A DNA stretch of 64,000 bases, taken from positions 15,048,181-15,112,180 of the forward strand of contig NC_092657.1 of NCBI RefSeq assembly GCF_032118995.1, in the 5' to 3' direction. This stretch comes from Asterias amurensis. Lineage: Eukaryota > Echinodermata > Asteroidea > Forcipulatida > Asteriidae. Positions 23,501 through 35,500 of this stretch are shown in pieces (positions within the stretch are counted from its first letter, which is position 1; each line of letters begins with the position of its first letter). The notes beneath the pieces were generated by a model. It saw only the letters and a list, made by a program, of their open reading frames with translations. It searched no databases and was not told where the DNA came from. The position numbers and the translations under genes were made by a program.

Positions 23501-26500
23501 GTATAAACTGACGCCGAGCTCATGCGCGCGTTTTAATGCACAAGGAACAGCTATCGTCCAATCATTTGCCTCATTTGACCCCAGTGAAGGCGCTGAACAG
23601 ATCATTATTTAAAAGAGTCAACTGGTCTCAAAGATCAGTAATGTGATTAACGCACGAAAGAGATGGGAACCATCAAAAGCTCAAATATGGCCCCTGAACA
23701 TGTCTGGAAGTACCGCAGAGAGAAAAGTCACAAAATTTGGACAATTTTAGCCGTTTAATTGGCTAAAAAAGGTATTTATTAATTGGAATAACAGTGTTCG
23801 TACCCGGTCTTCACTGCATGGTAATGACCTTGGTTGGTGGCTGGCGCCGTTGGCTCGGTCCGTTAACAGCGCCAGCCACCAACCCGGTCATTACCACGCA
23901 GTGAAGACCGGGTACGAACACTGTTATTCCCTAATTAAAGTGCATACTTTTATTATTAATATTATTATTACGTTCTTCCAATAGGAGACATCGTTGGAGT
24001 TGGCCAATCACATGGGGGCGGAGCCTCCTCAACAGATGATCCATCGGGCATCGTGTCGAAGGTCACCCAGGTGGCCATTACTGTTGCCTTCGACCATAAA
24101 GATACTGAGGGTGGTTCTGTGACCTTTGACCATGAAGGACTGTACAGATTGACCAAGTTGGCTAATGATGTCACGTATAGACGCCTGAAAAAGTAAGTAG
24201 CTCACCATTTTACAGACTTCATGATTCATTTCTGTAAAAAAATGTTGTTAATGCATGTTTGCAAAAACAAGGCTTAAAAGCACTGGAAACTATTGGTAAT
24301 TACTCAAAATAATTGTTAACATGACATTAAAAACCAAACCACACTTGCGACTCCGAACAAACTATAAAAATGACCAAGTGTCCTTAAAGACAGTGGACAC
24401 TATTGGTAATGGCCAAAGACCAGTCTTCTCACTTGGTGTATCTCAACATTAAGCATTAAATAACTAACCTGTGAAAATTTGAGCTCAATCGGTCGTCGAA
24501 GTTGCGAGATAACAATGAAAGAAAAAATACCCTTGTCACACGAAGTTGTGTGCGTTTAGATGCTTGATTTTGAGACCTCGAGATTTCTGAACTTGAGGTT
24601 CTCGAAATCAAATTCGTGGAAAATTACTTCTTTCTCGAAAACTATGGCACTTCAGAGGGAGCCGTTTCTCACAATGTTTTATACCATCAACCTCTCCCCA
24701 TTACTCATTACCAAGTAAAGTTTTATGCTAATAATTATTTTGAGTAATTACCAATAGTGTCCACTGCCTTTAAGCAAGACACTTAACTTTTCCTTCGTCC
24801 ATCGGATGGGTTGTAAAGCAGTTGGTCCTGTGTGTTATGTAGCGCATGTAAAAGGACCCAGTGCACTTACGTGTATCACAAAGAGTTGGCCCCGGTGTTC
24901 CTGGATGTGGCTGTTGAATGCGCCGTAGCATCTTGTAAACCCTTACATGTATAAGGTGCTACATGATTTGGTCTCAGAATTCATAACTTCAATAATCTAT
25001 CCCTATCTAAGCGTCATTGAGTACCTTGGCCGTGTGATAGTGCATTGTTTGACGTGTGATAGTCCGACGACTATCACACGGCGTGCAGTACCCAAATGTC
25101 TTTTTACCCACCTGAAACCCAATCAGTTGTGCATCTGTGTATCTGAAACACACGTATGAATGTTATGTGTACCAGGATGATAAATAGTCTGTTGGGGTGT
25201 TATAAAACAAATATTGACTGCTTTTACTCATGCTTTGGTTAAAACTCTGACTCCCTTGATATTCCCCGACCATTCCATTTTCCCTCGGCTGCGCCTTGGG
25301 AAAATAGAACGCTCCGGGGACAACCTCGGGAGTCGTAGTTTTAACCATAGCACTCGAAGCAGTCAATATTTGTGTAATATAAAAATTGATTGTTATTATG
25401 ACAGGTGGAATGGCTTCTGACAAAGATTTTTACCAAATAGGATGATCACCAACATAGGTCTAGATATAATAGCTCAGTTGGTAGAGCACCGGCATGTTAA
25501 TATGGAGGTCACAGGTTCATGTCTTGTCCTAGTCAATTTTTTGGTTAATAACTCAAGTTTATTTTTTGTTTTGTTTTTATTTACAGGGCTCTACAAAGCC
25601 TTGATTCTTACACCACCGGCCCAGCAAGTCACGTGATTGATGTGTTATTTGGTGAGGCCGATGTCAGACCTCAGACGAGACCAGATCAGCCTACTTCAGA
25701 TCAGACGGGTAAGGTCCTCTTTTTTTAGGTGTTTGGCAACGCCAGAGCAAAGCCAAACACCTATTGTTATTATTATTTATATTTTTGTCAATGTTTTTTG
25801 TCTTCTCCTCGGTGTAGTTTGTGTGCATGTTGATGCAAGTTTCGCAAATAATATGTATAGTTGCAAAACTTGCATCAATTTGAAATTGTGTATGTAGGCC
25901 TGGCTGCTCAAGTCTACGCTCAGCATCCGACACTACTCGCCTCATGGAACCTAACTCAACCAAGCTTCTTAAGTCAGCTTCAAGTCGCACATTCTCTCAT
26001 TGTGCTCCACACACTTGGAAAGCACTCTCCACCTCAATCAGGAAATTATTTAAGAAGTGTATCAAACATTCTCTGTACTCTATCTAATGCGCTGCGTTCT
26101 TGAAGTAGTGGCGCTATACAAATGCCTTATATGTATGTATGTATGTATGTATGTATTTAACTTGATCATCAAGTATAGAAGTCGTGACTTGATAATGAAG
26201 TCATCAGTTGTCAAAATACATTAAATCAAATTTTGTTTTTCAAAAAAACCGTAACTCAATAATGTTCTTTTTTTTTGTCTCGTTCTAGGTTCATCCGACT
26301 TTCAGTTGTTCAATGAAAACCTGGACCAATCGCAGCAAGATGCGATGACCTTTGCCCTGTCCCAACGAGATGTTGCCGTCATCCACGGTCCTCCTGGAAC
26401 TGGGAAAACGACAACGGTTGTAGAAATTATCAGACAAGCAGTCAAGCAGAAACTGAAGGTAGGGCTGATGATAAGTTCAAATACACATTTATTTCCATAC

Positions 26501-29500
26501 TTCCATAAAAATGTTGACAGTTACATATATTGCGGAGTAAAGCAAAAGTAACATTGAAGACCTGCTTGAACGAAAATGTCAAGTCGTAAACTTTGCTGAA
26601 ATTCACTTAAAATGTTTTCAAAGAATAGGGAAATCGAGTCATATGACTATAAAAAGATTTCAATTGTGTAACAAAGCAATCATTTTGAATGCCCTTATCT
26701 AGCGCTTTTCTGAGAGATTTGCGAAAAGCCCTGTTACGTAATCACTCTCAAAACGTCATCTCTGGGAGCTCCAATTTGTAAAGCCGCTTTGTTGCAGCGT
26801 GGAGGCATAACAAAGCAAGCTCCCAGAGATGACGTCAGCGGCATTGTCCTTTGACACGCGCTCTCAACGGCAGAAGTGTTTTTAGTTTTTAAAAACCTTT
26901 AGGCTGGGGCCTGATTTTTTACTCGATAATTACGAAAAATTCAGAAGTGTACACATATCAAAATTACATTAAAATGGTGAACAAGTGCATTATAAACAAG
27001 TTACAATACCATTTCCGTTGAAAACATTCCACTCGGGTAGGTGTTAAGTAACAGTAAGCAGGATAAATGAAATAAATAGAGTATGGGGCTGTTTAGATGA
27101 CCAGAACAAGCTTGTAAAGAACAGGCAGACAGACAAACAAACAAAACAAGCAGACAGACATGCAAACAAAAGGACAGACGAACATAGGACATGACAGATA
27201 CTCTGACATAGGATAGATCAGAGGAAATATATCGAGTTCATAAAATTAGCGACAAGACGCCAGAACAGTTTAAGCAGAGGCGATATAAAATCAAGGATTG
27301 AGAAGTTGATGTTGTTTAATTAAAAGAAGGGGAAGCTAATCATCAAGGGCTTGTCATTGCCGAGCTAATCATCTTTTATCGCTGCTGAGAAGCTTGGTGA
27401 GAGAGGGATGTGGCTGATGACAATGTTGAATGTGGTCCATTACATATCACGCAACTTCGACGACCGATTGAGCTCCAAGTTTTGTTATTTTATGCGTATG
27501 TTGAAATACACCAAGTGAGAAGTCTGGTCTTTGACAATTTCCAATTGTGTCCAGTGTCTTTAATTATCCATTATAAATCGAGTAACCCCGTGGCTGCCTT
27601 ATCCTCAAATAGTAATGGGGGTGTATTACCTAATATCTTCCAATCGCTGCTCTTCTTAGCTCTCCTACGCTTCTACCACTCCACTTTGTCTTATTGTGCT
27701 CTGTATGTTTTTTTGCTTGTTTTCCGTAATTTATATTTTGCCTTTGCTTGTAAATGTAGTAATATAGTATTACTTCATGTATTATCATTATTCCATTTGC
27801 TTGTAAAACATAGTTCTTTATTCACTGCTAATTGTTTTGTTTATTTGTTTGGATTTGGAAATAAAGTGAATTGAATTGAATTGAAAAAAAATTGTCTATC
27901 CAGCGCAGCTTAGGGCAGCTTCTGCCTGGAATTGTACCTGTAGGCAGACCATCTATACTGGACTGGGTTGGCCGCCCTGTCTCATCACATAAACGCACCA
28001 CTTCCAATCAGCCATGATAGCGGTGTAATATTACAATGCTTTGTTAACTTGTGATGTAGGTTCTAGCGTGTGCACCATCCAACATAGCTGTTGATAACCT
28101 CGTTGAGAGGCTGGCTGCCAGTAAAGTCCGCATCGTGCGTATCGGCCATCCAGCCAGACTCCTGCCGAGCATTCAGAAGCACGCCCTCGACGCCATCGTT
28201 GCGTCCAGTGACGAGGCAAAAATCGTTCAAGATGTGCGCAAAGAGATTGACCAAACAAGGGTAAGTTGGTGAGAAAGATTTAAAGAAAAGACAATGAAAT
28301 TTTTCTGAGAACATTCGTTGTAGATGGACTTCATCTGAAACATTTCTTAAAGATAGGGTCCTAAATTGTAGGGGTAATGCTGATCTATAGGCAATATCAT
28401 TAAAGGGAAGATACACGTTTGGTTATTACTCAAAACAAATATTAAAAGCTGACTTGTTAACAAGCATTGGAGAGCTGTTGATAGTATTAAAACATTGTGT
28501 GGAAACGACTCCCTCTGAAGTAACGTAGTTTTTTGAGAAAGAGGTAATTTCTTCGAGCTTGAAGTCTTTATTCCTATCTGAAAGCACACAAATTCGTCCA
28601 ACAAGGGTGTTTTTTTTCTTTCATCATTTTCTCACAACTTCGACTACCGATTGAGCCCAGATTTTCACAGGCTTGTTATTTTATGCTTATGACGGGATAC
28701 ACCAAGTGAGAACACTGGTCTTTGACAATTATCAAACGTGTACCTTCCCTTTAAAGGAACCTATACCTTTGGTTTTTTGGAACCGTTGTTTTATTATATT
28801 CAGGGAATAAAACTGTGGGGAGCCAGTCTTCACTGCGTGTTTTAAAGCCATTGGACCCTTTCGGTACAGAAAAAAAAAAAAAAGTTCACAGATTTACAAA
28901 TAATTTACAGGGTTTACAGAAGGTAATGGTGAAAGACTTCTCTTGAAATATTAGTCCATGAAATGCTTTACTTTTTGAGAAAACGGTAAAACAATATAAA
29001 TTCTCGTTAACGAGAATTACGGATTCGTTATAAACACATGTCATGACACGGCGAAACGCGCGAAAACAGGAGTGGGTTTTCCCGTTATTTTCTCCCGACT
29101 CCGATGTCCGATTGAGCCTAAATTTCCACAGGATTGTTATTTTATATATAAGTTGTGATACACGAAGTGTGGGACTTGGACAATACTGTTTACCGAAAGT
29201 GTATAATGGCTTTAATGACTGGGTTTTAGTGACTAGCTACCTGTTAATGGGCCGAGCTGAAGGCGAGGTTCCCTTACAGCAGCCAGCCACTAACCAAAGT
29301 TTAATAAGGACCACGTTGCCTTGGATGGGGCGAGTTGGTCTATGAAAAGCTATTGAAAACTGTTTGTTATAAAATGCATCTGGTTGGAAAGATGTTGTAA
29401 TAATACTAATAGTAGAATATAATCAATTTAAAAAAGTACTGAAATTGCACGGTTTTCCTTATACGTCGTTACTTAAAACGACATGCCATTTTGTGGAGTC

Positions 29501-32500
29501 AAAATTTTTACTCTACAAAATGAACAACTGGGGGATGTGTTAGTTTGCAAAATAAAAGTAAAACCGTGCAACTTCAAGACCTTTTCTTGTGGATCATCAT
29601 ATCCTACTTTTAAAACATCTTTCTTAGCGTGCAATTCATAATAATCGGTTTCAAACACTTTTCTAAACCAACTCGACCGATCCAAGGCAACTTGTTCCTT
29701 TAAAGGTACAGTGTATCCCTTCCCCATAAGAAAGGTACAATGAAAGTCACATGTGAAAACTCCAGATGAATGCAGTATCTCAACAAACTGCCACTCATTT
29801 TATGATTGATTACCACACGTACATGTATACTATTTCTTTAAAACTCAATAATACACCATTGTCCAAAACAGATTCAGTTATCCAAGTCCAAACAAGGCAA
29901 GGAGAAACGTCATCTCCGGGACGAGGCCAAGATCCTCCGCAAGGAGCTGCGAGAGCGGGAACGTCACGCCATCCGAGAGATCCTCCAGCGTGCCGACGTC
30001 GTCTTAGCCACCAACACCAGCGCCTCGCTGTCTGGACCTCTGAGCTACCTCCCTAAGGACCATTTTGATGTGGTTGTGATCGATGAATGTGCTCAAGCTG
30101 TAGAGGCTAGTTGCTGGATCCCACTCATGTATGCTCCAAGGTGCATCCTAGCCGGCGACCATCAACAGCTACCACCGACTATTCTCTCAGACAAGTGAGA
30201 TATCTTACAAATTTGTTTTCTTTTTCCTTTTTTGATTTTCTAGTTACAATAATAATGAGAAGAAGCAATACTTATAGCGCAATTCAGTACTGCAAGTACT
30301 CTCAATGCGCTTTACAAAAAAAATAAACAAATTTATACAATAGAAAGCAACAAATAAACTAAACATAACAAGATTACCAAAGCTCATTACCTGAGTGTAC
30401 AGGTGGGTTTTGAGATGTAATTTGAAGAGGTCTGAGTTTGTCTGAGATGGAGGGTAGCAGGAAGAGAGTTCCAAAGGTTGGGTGCGCTGATAAGTAATAA
30501 TAATAAGTAAGCTGGGACGACTAGTGAAATTAACTTCTCGTCTAGTTGCGCCTCAAATAGTTGCAATTTTGACACTAGTCGCAACTTATTTTTAATTCCC
30601 AAGATGCATTGGGGCTAATTGTTTGCCGCAGGCTCAATATAGTAAAATTTCTGCTGAAAGAATTGAAGGATTGTGTCACTGATGTCTGATTGTGTTTCAG
30701 AAGTAAATTATGTTGTCATGAACAGTCATAAGTGACACAATTGGCTCACCAAGCAGGAAGTTGTGGCTATTTTTGTAGTAGTCGTGGCTGAATGATTAAC
30801 CGAGTAGTTGATTTCACCAACAGTAGTCGAGACTTGACTAAGCAATCGATACTTGCGACTTTGACACTAGTCCCACTAGCCGTCTAGGCTTAAATGGATT
30901 TGACTACCTGTAACCACCGGGCTAGCTGGGTGGTCTAGTGGCTAAACAACTGCTCTAAGCAATGCAAATGCAATGCAAATGTCATGGGTTGGAATCCCAC
31001 CAAAGCAATTTGCCTGTGGATTTTTTTCATAGATATTGGGGATAGTATTCAGTGTTTTAAGACACTGGACACTATTGGTAATTGTCAAAGACCAGTCTTC
31101 CCACTTGGTGTATCTTAACATTTATTATGCACAAAATAACAAACCCGTGAAAATTTGAGCTCAATGGGTCGTCGAAGTTGCGAGATAGTAATGAAAGAAA
31201 AAACACCCTTGTCACACGAAGTTGTGTGCTTTCAGATGCTTGATTTCAAGACCTCAAATTCTAAATCTGAGGTTTTGAAATCAAATTCGTGGAAAATTAC
31301 TTCTTTCTTAAAAACTACTCCATTTCAGAGGGAGCCGTTTCTCACAATGTTTTATTCTATGAACCCCTCCCCTTTACTCATTACCAAGTAAGTTTTTTAT
31401 GCTAATGATTATTTTGAGTAATTACCAATATTGTCCACTGTCTTTAACAGTGTTGTAGCTAGACCACTTCTAGTGGTGGGCTCTAAATCCATTTTAGTCC
31501 CCCAAGGGGAGCGACTCAACAAAATTATTGATGTTTAAATATGGGCCATCAATGCTGAAGTGCAATCTGGGGGAATTCTGTGCTGGGCAGCACAGTTTAT
31601 TTTGCTTGTTTTAAATGCATGATGAAAAATGACCTGACTCATTTTGCTTGATCACATCACTTAATAAGAATCTATTATTGTTATGATACAGAGCTGCATC
31701 CGACGGTCTTGCTGTGTCCCTCATGGAGAGAGCCGTCAACCTCCACTCGGATCAAATCACCAAGATGCTGACGACCCAGTATCGCATGAACGCTGCCATA
31801 ATGCAGTGGAGCTCAAACGAGCTCTATGAGAGTAAGCTGACCGCTGCGGACTCAGTCTCCAGCCACCTCCTCTCAGACCTCCCTGGAGTGGAGGAGACGG
31901 AGGATACCTCAGTCCCTCTGGTTCTCATCGATACGACAGGTAACGAGTCTCACTCCTTTATAAGCCTTGAAAGGTTACAAAAAAGGGCTTTTCGTATCAT
32001 TCTGGCTGGTCAGCCAAATACACCAACATCATATGTGGAAGTATGCCAATTGTTCAGTTTACCTACAATCACTGATAGACTGAATCATTTATTTGTCAAC
32101 TTTGGTAAGACCTTGTTTGAATCTGAAAATTACAGGCACTGGCTCCCACCAAACAAAAACAACAACTTGCGGAATGCCAACAAAATGTGCCCCCCAAAAT
32201 GTAGAACTGGTCGTTACAAAAATAGTTGCATTCCATCCCTTGTCCAAGCACTCAACAATAGCTCTTGATTTTTGTTCACTCAGCTGGCTTGCCTATTTGT
32301 CCCCAACCCTTCGCCTTGTTCCTTTAAGGTGACTTGCTGTGCAATTTTTTGTTTTGTCTAATTTGTTACTGGCACTAGCCAGTTTGCCCTTTTAATGTAT
32401 AAAAACAGTTTGTAATTCTTAATGGTTTTTTTTGTAATTTTTAAACTTTTCGATTTTTTTATGAATCTCTGTATTTTAAACTCAATTCAGCTTGTAGCTG

Positions 32501-35500
32501 CAATGTTTGAATGTGTTTTAATAAACCAATAATAATAAGTTATCACACGTGCGTGAGTGTAATACGGAAAAATATAGCGCTTCTGCGTCCGATATCCAAC
32601 GAGGCCTCCTTGGATATGGGATACAGATGCACTCTATTTTTCCGAATTCCACTCGCGCTTGTGTGATAACAAGTTTATCTTCAAGCAAACTTGACGCGTA
32701 CCATAGAACACACGAGACGCAGGTAGTGTGATAAATGGGCTGTGCAATATAGATTTATATCACCATTCCATTCTGCTAATCTGATTGGAGGATTAGCGCG
32801 GACTTGAAGATAAATTGTTTTGTCCTGTCTTTGTCCGTTTGATGTTGTTTTGAAGTATTGTCCAGTTTTCTAGGGAAAGGTACATGTATGCTGAGTACCG
32901 TGGGGTCGCCACAGTGAAGCTAATCGAACGCACCCTACTCTAACCTCAAAACCTACTTTTTCAGTCAGCCTCGTCAGTAATCCGTTGTTGTTTTATTTTT
33001 CCTGTTTCTTACCTTGTTGATTGTTCAGCGCTTTGATCTTTCTTAAAGGCAGTGGACACTATTAGTAATTACCCAAAACAATTATTAGCATAAAACCTTA
33101 CTTGGTAACTAGTAAGGGGGAGACTGAGGTTGATGGTATAAAACATTGTGAGAAACGGCTCCCTCTGAAGTGACGTAGTTTTTGAGAAGGAAGTAGTAAT
33201 TTTCCACGATTTGATTTTGAGACTTCAAATTTGAAACTTGAGGTCTCAAAATCAAACTCAAGCATCTGAAAGCACACAACTTCGTGTGACAAGGGTGTTT
33301 TTTTTTTCATTACTATCTCGCAACTTTGCTGACCAATTGAGCTCAAATTTTCACAGGTTTGTTATATTATGCATATGTTGAGATACACCAAATGAGAAGA
33401 CTTGTCTTTGACAATTACCAATAAAGTCCAGTGTCTTTAAAGGCGCTACATAAATACCTATATTATTATCAAGTGTTTTTGTTTACAGTCAAGTGTGCCC
33501 CTCAAGCCAAGTCATACGGTTACCGCTCTTTCCAATATGCAGCAGTTCAGTTTAGCCCGGTTCATACTTGATGCGAATGTGAAAGTGAAGCGAATTTGGC
33601 GTGAATTTGACGTCACAACCCTCCTTTCGCAGCGACATTCGCAAGTGAGTAGAGCAGAGTTGAACTGCTGCAAATTATTCGTTGCAAATTTGTGGCGTCA
33701 ACATTTGCTTCGCATTCGCATTCGCAGGAAGTATGAACCGGGCTTTTGAAACAGTCTCCAAGAGGTTGTTAAACAGACTGAGACATCAGAACAATTCAAA
33801 ACCCAGATGAAAACATATCTGTTTACTTTTTACAATTGTTGATTTCCCCTTTACAGCGCATAGGGACCTCACGGTGATATGCGCTTATAAGAGTGTTTTT
33901 TTATTTAATTTAATAAGTAAAATTAATATATAAGCTTTATAAATTAATTATAATCTTACTTAAAGCCATTGGACACTTTCTGAACAGAACAAAAATTAAA
34001 AGTTCACAGATTTACAAATAATTTACAGGGTTTACAGAAGGTAATAGTGAAAGACTTCTCTTAAAATATTATTCCATGAAATGCTTTACTTTTTGAGAAA
34101 AATCAATTATCAATTCTCGATATCGAATAACGGATTTATTTTAAACACATGTCATGACACGGCGAAATGTGCGGAAACAAGGGTGGGTTTTCCCCTTATT
34201 TTCTCCCGACTTCGATGACCCATTGAGCCTAATTTTTCGCAGGTTTGGTATGATACACGAAATGTGGGCCTTGGGACAATACTGTTTACCGATGTTGTGC
34301 GATTGCTTTAAAAATTTTCATAGGGTGTGACTTGTACGAGCTTGAGGTAGAGTCAGAGGTGTCTAAAGGGAACGAGGGGGAGGCGGACCTCGTTGTGGTT
34401 CATGTAGAGAGACTTCTAGCCAGTGGATTAGCGGCATCAGAGATTGCTGTCATTGCTCCTTATAACCTACAGGTACAAGAATAATATATTTTGATCATCA
34501 TTGCAGTCAGTAATAATAATAATGATAATGATATCAAAGTCTTATTATAGCGGACGTATCTAACAAACGAGGTACTCAAGGCGCTGAGTACTTACAAACT
34601 TTCAGAAAGATAGGTTTTTATTGAAGTGATGAATTTTGAGAACCAGTTATGTAGCACCTTGTAAGGGTTTACAAGGTGCTACAGCGCATTCAGCAGCCAC
34701 AGCCAGGAACATTTGGGGCAAACCCCTTCTCTTTTCGATAAGTGCAGTGGTTTTTTTTACATGCAGTACATAGCACATGGGACCAACTGCTTTAGGTCCC
34801 ATCCGAAGGACGAAGCGATGGTGAAGTGTCTTGCTTAAGGACACAAGTGTCACGGCTTGGGATTCGAACCCACACTCTGCTGATCAGAAACACCAGAGTT
34901 TGAATTCGGTGCTCTTAACCGCTCGGCCACGACACTTCCACAGTACTGTGCATTACACATATTGGTGTGGGGGGTAAAACCAAATCATCCCTGATTAAAT
35001 CATTGCTGTACCCGCCGCTAAAGTTGGGATTCAAACATTGTGAAATTTGGTAGTAGTCACCGACCTTTAAAGGTACTTTTTGTAACACAAAACATTATGT
35101 CCACATATTTACATTAAACTTACATTGTTTGAAGATAATGATAGTAGAAAGCGTACCTTAAAATATTAGTTGCTGAGATGCTGTAGTTTTTGAGATTATG
35201 TGTAAAACAATGTCACAAAAACACGTTTTTACATGCTAAAATAATTTTCGTCTCATGAAAATTACTTCTTTCTCAAAAACTACGTCAGGGGAGCTGTTTC
35301 TCACAATGTTTTATACTATCAACCTCTCCCCATTACTCAAAATCAAGAGAGGTTTTATGATAATAATTTTTTTAAGTATAAATTACGCATAGTGTCCACT
35401 GCCTTTAACAGAAGCTCTAGAATATGCAAAAGTAATTTTATGAAAACCATTCAAACTGGACTGATGACCTTATAGTCCTGAGCAGACGATGCTGTCTCTG

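Noticed and set aside
25466..25535. Functional tRNA gene
   Set aside because: The A box is good, but the B box is degenerate and no acceptor-stem pairing is visible.
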